Shown here piece after piece: positions 59,359-64,000 of a stretch of 64,000 bases of DNA. The notes under the pieces are model-generated. The model was not told where the DNA came from, ran no database searches, and worked only from the letters and a program-made list of their open reading frames with translations. Each line of letters starts with the position of its first letter. The first letter of the stretch is position 1. The position numbers and the translations under genes are program-made. The DNA comes from Haberlea rhodopensis (lineage: Eukaryota; Streptophyta; Magnoliopsida; Lamiales; Gesneriaceae), in assembly GCA_907163345.1 (NCBI GenBank), contig CAJQUN010000920.1, forward strand, positions 81,798 through 145,797, written 5' to 3'.

Positions 59359-59927
59359 TTCGTTAATCATGATGTGGTAATTATGCAGCTGCTGAAGTCT
59401 TCCTCAAAACATTTACCAAGCTAATGATTATTTTGCACACTATGAAGTTATGTAATGTATTTTGTTTGACGAAAATTATTAACATGTATTACAGTAGGTG
59501 CTGCTACATTTTGTGGACAGGATGTATGGTTATTTTGGTGGTGAAACCAATCACTGGTATTGTTATACGATTCGTATCTGGTGCACATCGTACAATACAT
59601 TCATAATTATATATATACAACATAGTTGTTGATTACATTTAAAATTATATTACGTCAGTAACCCAAAATAATATAAAGACAATATAGTTTTTTGATACTT
59701 CCACATCTATAGTGTGATCAAATCACTGAAGTTCATACAACATATCATATGCAAAAACAACAAAACACCATTCTACCTTCCAAAAACTTCAGCAAATACC
59801 ATATCCTTCAGATGAGTTGGTTATTCTACAAGGTTAGAGAGTGAGTTAGAAGATTGTGAGCTTTGACAGTAGCTCGACTCACTTGTAGTGTCATCGATAA
59901 CCACCAAAGTTGTGTCTGGACTTGGTA
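59359..59927. other. Unassigned segment before the chromovirus LTR
   Basis: AT-rich to about 59780. At 59927-59780 the minus strand has an open, serine-rich stretch (LVVIDDTTSESSYCQSSQSS) that stops at 59828. It runs straight into the retrotransposon LTR and may be the interrupted end of an unknown gene or transposon ORF. Confidence 0.35.
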
Positions 59928-60287
59928 TGTGTAGGGTCTTCCTACCTTAACATCATAATCAAGACATAATTAGGGCTAAGCATGCATCACAGACAGTTTA
60001 TTGTTCCGGTTATTACGTGAGCTAATAGGATTAAAGGCCAAGATAAAACTTCAAAAGCTAAATAATTACATTCCCAATAATGAATGTTAACGCTATAGAT
60101 TTACACTACTCCTAGAGTAGAGACTATACCAAATCCTGCATCCTAATTCACAAGGCTCCTCCAAACTCACTGCCTCAACCAGGCCCATAGCCCTCCAAAT
60201 CCAAAGGTGTACCTACAGGAACAACTCACCATGAGCATATACATCACTATTCAACACAATCAAACATAATAATGTAAATAATTGCAT

Positions 60288-60292
<5 letters not shown>

Positions 60293-60322
<30 letters not shown>
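60293..60322. repeat. TA microsatellite
   Basis: About fifteen uninterrupted TA units inside the chromovirus LTR. Confidence 0.9.
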
Positions 60323-60324
<2 letters not shown>

Positions 60325-60504
60325 TCCCTGATTCACCACACTAGCATATTTCCTTTGTTGTTCCTGTTTCATAAACTCATGCACAAATCTTAGCTCACAA
60401 TATAATGATCGATATCAACGTTTCAGTTATAATCACAATATTCCACATTAATCACTAGAATTGTGACTGTTCCGGTCCCAATACAACAGCGGAATTTTAG
60501 GACC

Positions 60505-60665
60505 CCTCGCTTTGACATATAGCGGCAATCATATGATATCCCTCGCTTTCGACAATGACAGCGGCATGTACCTCGCTTAGACATGACAGCGGCAAATATC
60601 ATACTACCATTCGCTTCATATGATAGCGGCAATACCTCCCTCGCTCGGAGATAAAGGCTACCGGA
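60505..60665. repeat. CCTCGCT...AGCGGCA repeat block in the chromovirus LTR
   Basis: Four to five diverged units of 30-40 bp each contain CTCGCTT (or TTCGCTT) followed 8-11 bases later by AGCGGCA. CGCT and AGCG are inverted to each other within the unit. Confidence 0.75.
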
Positions 60666-60996
60666 ACATTCATCAAATCTACCACAAATAATCAAACACA
60701 ACAGTTGATTCCATTATCACGATATATCACTATCATTTCACATATATCATCACATGTAAGGATTCACTATCCACGATATACATAATCAAAGGCGTAACAC
60801 GTTTTACCATCCGATGCCCGTACGTCTCACTACATACCTTAATTTCCAAAAGTGGAGAAGTTGGAGAATTTTATCTCCTCGATGTTGTTGGCACTGGGGT
60901 GGTTCTACACAACCATAGAAATCAATATTAGAAGCTAAACAATAGCCAAATACTAAAATTCCACAAAATATTCAAAAACACCGAATATTGTATCTC

Positions 60997-61206
60997 GCGA
61001 TCGATCGCCGCGAGGGGCCGATCGATCGCGAGACCTCTCTGCCCGATACACAAATATTTTGGCTTTGGCGATCGATCGCCACACTTGGCGCGATCGATCG
61101 CCAGCCTCGCCGATCGATCGCCCAAGAGTGGCGATCGATCGCCAATCACCCCAAACGCGCACTGCCCTGCGCAGATCGATCGCCTGAAACGGTGCGATCG
61201 ATCGCC
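60997..61206. repeat. Paired-palindrome array D (four pairs)
   Basis: CGATCGATCG cores start at 60998/61019, 61069/61091, 61111/61132 and 61173/61195 (the seventh is AGATCGATCG). Pitches are 21, 22, 21 and 22 bp. The first pair is also a larger inversion: TCTCGCGATCGATCG at 60994 and CGATCGATCGCGAGA ending at 61033. Confidence 0.9.
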
Positions 61207-61935
61207 AGTGCTGTAACCCGAAATTTCACCATTTTTGCTCCAAATTCCTTCCCAAACCATTACCAAACTCTCCTACCAACAAACCAACAACATCAAACCC
61301 ATAATAACTTCCAAATACACCTTAAACATCCCAAAATCCAACATCCAACCCAAAAAATATTAACCCAAACAACCCATTTCAAAATCATTCAAAACCATAA
61401 CAAACCCAATCCAAACACAATAAAACATTAAGGTGGTATCCATACCTCTTGGGGACTCCAAATCTCCCAACAAGCTCCACAATTAAGTTTTTGGAAGGAT
61501 TTCTCTTCCACTTTTTGCTCAAAATCGAAAATGAAGAGGGGAAGGGTTTGGATGAGTGATTTGGGGAAATGGAAGGAGTGATGGGTGTAGTGGGGTTGGG
61601 GTATAAGTGGGTTATTAAAATAAATTGTATTCCCACAATTACCATGGTGTATAAAACATCCCAACATGTTATTTTAAAAAGCATTTTACCAAAATGCATC
61701 AAAATTCCCATTAAGCACATGATTCACCAATAATTACCCACCATCACATTCAAGTCATTAAAACACTCAACATGTATAACATGCACCCTGAAATGTAACC
61801 CCTGGGTCACGCCTATCATGTGACTAAGCATTTCATCATGATAATTAATTTCAACACATAAATCAATATCCCATAATTAGTCATATGAACATAATTAATG
61901 CCTTAATTGCAATTAATCATTTCGGGGACATCACA

Positions 61936-61955
61936 TTACTCCCCTACTTATAAGA
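61936..61955 (-). other. Polypurine tract of the chromovirus
   Basis: On the minus strand TAAGTAGGGGAGTAA lies directly before the LTR start. Confidence 0.75.
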
Positions 61956-62549
61956 TTGCGTCCTCGAAATCGCATGCACTTACCCCCAAAAGAAACTAAA
62001 TATAAATCACATACCAGAGAATAGTTCCGGGTAGTGCTGTAACAATATGCCGCTCCGTCTCCCACGTGGCCTCTTCGATACCCCGGACTATCCCACTGAA
62101 CCTTGACTAACGGTATAATCCTGCTCCGAAGTCTGCGATCCTCTCGATCCAGAATTCTGACTGGTCGTTCAACATAGGATACATCTGAGTTCAAACTGAA
62201 ACCTCTGAAGGCTTGTAAAACATGAGACGGATCTGGCTCAATACTTTCTTCAACATAGAGACATGGAAGACATCATGTAAACCAGACAGAGACGACGGTA
62301 AGCAAACGGGTAAGCCAAAGTACCGATGCGCTGCAATATCTCATATGATCCCACATACTTCGGAGACAATTTCCCACGCATACCAAAACGAACTACACCT
62401 CTGAAAGGTGAAATTTTCAAGAAGACCTTGTCTCCCACTAGGAATTCTAGCGGTCGTCGCCACTTCTTGGCATAGGCTGCTTGCCTATCCTGGGCCACTT
62501 TCATCTTTTGACGTGTCAACTTAATCTTTTCTTCCCATATCTTAATCAT
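61956..62549 (-). pseudogene. Chromovirus integrase C-terminal part and chromodomain region
   Basis: The frame at 62549-62250 starts MIKIWEEKIKLTRQKMKVAQ and contains YAKKWRRPLEFLVGDKVFLK and LSPKYVGSYEILQRIG, the integrase C-terminal domain. The next frame (62194-61931) has SYVERPVRILDREDRRLRSR and PLVKVQWDSPG. A one-base shift near 62080 is followed by EEATWETE in the neighbouring frame. The ATWE block is the chromodomain signature. Chromodomains direct integration toward particular chromatin. Confidence 0.85.
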
Positions 62550-63054
62550 ATCCGGTCAGCGGTGACCTACAACGTTGACCGTAAAGAGCCTCGAATGGAG
62601 TCATCTGAATGCTTGCCCGATAACTGTTATTATAAGAGAACTCTACTAGTGGCACTGAATCTTGCCACGGAGTATCAAACTCCAAAACACATGCCATCAA
62701 CATGTCCTCAAGTGTCTGTATGGTACGCTCTGTCTGACCATCTGTCTGAGGGTGATAAGATGTATTCAGTCTCACCTCTGTACCCAGAGCTGACTGAAGA
62801 CCCTCCCAAAACTGCGATGTGAACCGTTTGTCTCTATCAGACACAATCGAGACTGGGATACCATGCAATCTCACCACATCCCGCACATATGATTGGGCTA
62901 TCTTTAGGTATATGAAAGACATACAATATGGGATGAAGTGTGCCACCTTCGTCAGCCTATCTACGATCACCCTAATCGCATCAAATCCTGAGGTCGTCCT
63001 TGGCATGTGGGTCACGAAGTCCATATATATGTGCTCCCACTTCCGCTTAGGCAC
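62542..63054 (-). pseudogene. Chromovirus integrase catalytic core
   Basis: The frame contains KWEHIYMDFVTHMPRT (first D), VSIVSDRDKRFTSQFW (second D) and SYHPQTDGQTERTIQTLEDM (catalytic E), then FSYNNSYRASIQMTPFEALYG. All three catalytic residues are visible. It ends at a stop near 62542 before the C-terminal domain. Confidence 0.9.
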
Positions 63055-64000
63055 CTACAAGTCTCTTCAGCTCGCCACCCGGCTTCAGCCTTTTCTGCCT
63101 TTACTGTTGGCAGATCAAACATCTTTTGACAAAGGTCATAACATCACGCTTCATGCGTCTCCACCAGAACTGACAACTTAGGTCCTTATACATCTTTCTT
63201 CCTCCTGGATGGATACTGAACCGGCTACTATGAGCTCGCCCAAAATTCCTTTAAGCAACTCCGGCGTATTTGGGACCACCCAGCGGTTGCCGAGTCTTAA
63301 GGAATCATCCTCAGCCACTCTAAACTTTGATGGCTGACCCCGAAGTACTATTGATGGTCATCTCTGGACTTCATCATCCGACCTCTGGGCTTTTCCTGAT
63401 AGCCTCAAATATGTCTGACTCAGCCAATAAGGTCGACAATCGCACCGGCGATGTGTCAATATCGAAGTCATAGTCCAGATGGCAATAAGAAGTCCATCAT
63501 AGCTGATAAACTCATGGCATCCTCAGCAGTACTCTTCACCTTCCCTACCTTAAGTGTCTTGTCTGCTATCAAATTCGGCTTTTACCTAGGATGGTACCTC
63601 AATTTCACAGTCATTACTCTCTGGGAGTAAGTCCATCCACTCGTCCTTTGGCGCATCATTCAATTCAGCCTGTGTGAACAAAACCTTCAGCTCTTATGGT
63701 CTGAATAGATGGTAAACGACGTACCATACCAGTAATGCCTCCAAATCGTCAAGGCCAAATATAATGGGTGCCAGTTACCAAATCATGGGACTGGGTACTT
63801 ACTGTCCATCAGTGGTTTCACTGCCTCGATGCATAAGCTACCCACATGCTTATTTATGCATCAACCCACAGTCCCCAAACTTCTGCAATGATGCATCCGT
63901 ACAAAGCAAACCTCTCGTTCCCCGAAGGAATCACCAATTACAGGTGCTGTAGTCCACCGGTGCTTCACCTCTTGGAAAGCTCTCTCACAAGCTTCAAACC
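63055..64000 (-). pseudogene. Chromovirus RNase H and integrase zinc-finger region, degenerate
   Basis: Short pieces in several frames fit the end of RT and the RNase H, such as AFQEVKHRWTTAPVI near 63970 and a LFTQAELND piece near 63670. Further left a CLICQQ element near 63110 fits the integrase zinc finger. No frame stays open for more than about 60 codons. The assignment rests on position and short matches. Confidence 0.6.

Larger units (their letters stand above)
56777..59927 (+). mobile_element. PIF/Harbinger element with transposase and Myb-like ORF remnants
   Basis: The left end GGTTGTGTTCTTCTC directly follows the shared TAA. The interior encodes a broken DDE transposase joined to the second PIF protein, a Myb/SANT-like DNA-binding ORF. 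I could not find the right end. It may have been lost or may lie beyond the retrotransposon LTR that starts at 59928, so the end given is an upper limit. Confidence 0.65.
59928..61935 (-). repeat. 3' LTR of the chromovirus (about 2.0 kb)
   Basis: On the minus strand it starts TGTGATGTCCCCGAAATG after the purine tract and ends at CCTACACA. The TGTG/CACA ends match. The left plus-strand boundary is inferred from these ends only. The LTR contains a TA microsatellite (60293-60322), a CCTCGCT/AGCGGCA repeat block and a palindrome array. Confidence 0.75.
59928..64000 (-). mobile_element. Tekay/Del-type chromovirus (Ty3), 3' part, minus strand
   Basis: From the window end leftward: RNase H remnants, integrase, chromodomain region, purine tract and 3' LTR. 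The integrase is followed by a chromodomain-type tail (VKVQWD, then EEATWE in a shifted frame), which defines chromoviruses. The 5' LTR, gag, protease and most of RT lie outside the window. Many stops and shifts show it is dead. Confidence 0.85.

Noticed and set aside
60997..61206. Resemblance of GCGATCGC-type words to the HIP1 palindrome of cyanobacteria
   Set aside because: The surrounding sequence is clearly an LTR followed by a plant chromovirus integrase. The shared octamer core is not evidence of cyanobacterial origin.
60988..61431. 147-codon open frame through the palindrome array
   Set aside because: It arises from repeated GATCGATCGC words without stops, has repeat-driven composition and lies in an LTR.
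62819..63181. 120-codon plus-strand frame
   Set aside because: It is antisense to the chromovirus integrase on the minus strand.

Overview
The window is plant nuclear DNA, most likely from a eudicot. The evidence is GT-AG introns in clearly plant-like genes, an ALOG-family gene, a nuclear copy of plastid 16S rRNA, and a dense nest of plant Ty1/Copia, Ty3/Gypsy, MULE, hAT and PIF/Harbinger elements. I cannot name the species. Transposable elements fill most of the sequence. Three host genes look intact and one more is a broken fragment.

Layout: 1-3274 is the 3' end of a SIRE-like Copia element, inserted in a MULE transposase remnant (3276-4634). A host ALOG/LSH gene follows (5775-6347). A foldback-type repeat lies at 8.1-8.6 kb. 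From 9045 to 27315 is a three-layer nest with an ATATT target duplication: a protein-less SIRE-like Copia derivative, interrupted by a minus-strand Athila-type gag-protease element, itself interrupted inside its protease gene by a plus-strand Athila element with a full but broken pol. A second foldback element (27319-28054), a small degenerate Copia (29694-33421, TSD ATTAT) and a MULE-type element (34277-35436, 9-bp TSD) come next.

The second half starts with an eight-exon minus-strand STK19 homologue (36086-39800). Another three-layer nest follows: a long-TIR MULE-like element (40133-52299) holds an hAT element (40319-51973), which holds a recent Copia (41776-50497, TSD GTTAG). NOP10 (three coding exons, minus strand, 52538-53550) carries a plastid 16S rRNA fragment in its second intron. 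A broken 3' piece of a NECAP-like gene (54571-55186), two abutting PIF/Harbinger elements (55433-56773 and from 56777) and the 3' end of a minus-strand Tekay/Del-type chromovirus (59928-64000) complete the window.

The most unusual observation is a shared module in the LTRs of three different Ty3 elements (two Athila elements on opposite strands and the chromovirus). The 12-bp palindrome GCGATCGATCGC, or a variant, occurs in pairs, and the two members of every pair start 21 or 22 bp apart. I count 14 such pairs. The two LTRs of one Athila copy differ by exactly two pairs. The spacing, the presence in separate lineages and the parallel changes within pairs suggest a bound or structurally selected site rather than simple-sequence drift. 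This is inference and can be tested.

The host genes are unrelated housekeeping or developmental genes and form no pathway. The window's story is repeated nested insertion around them.
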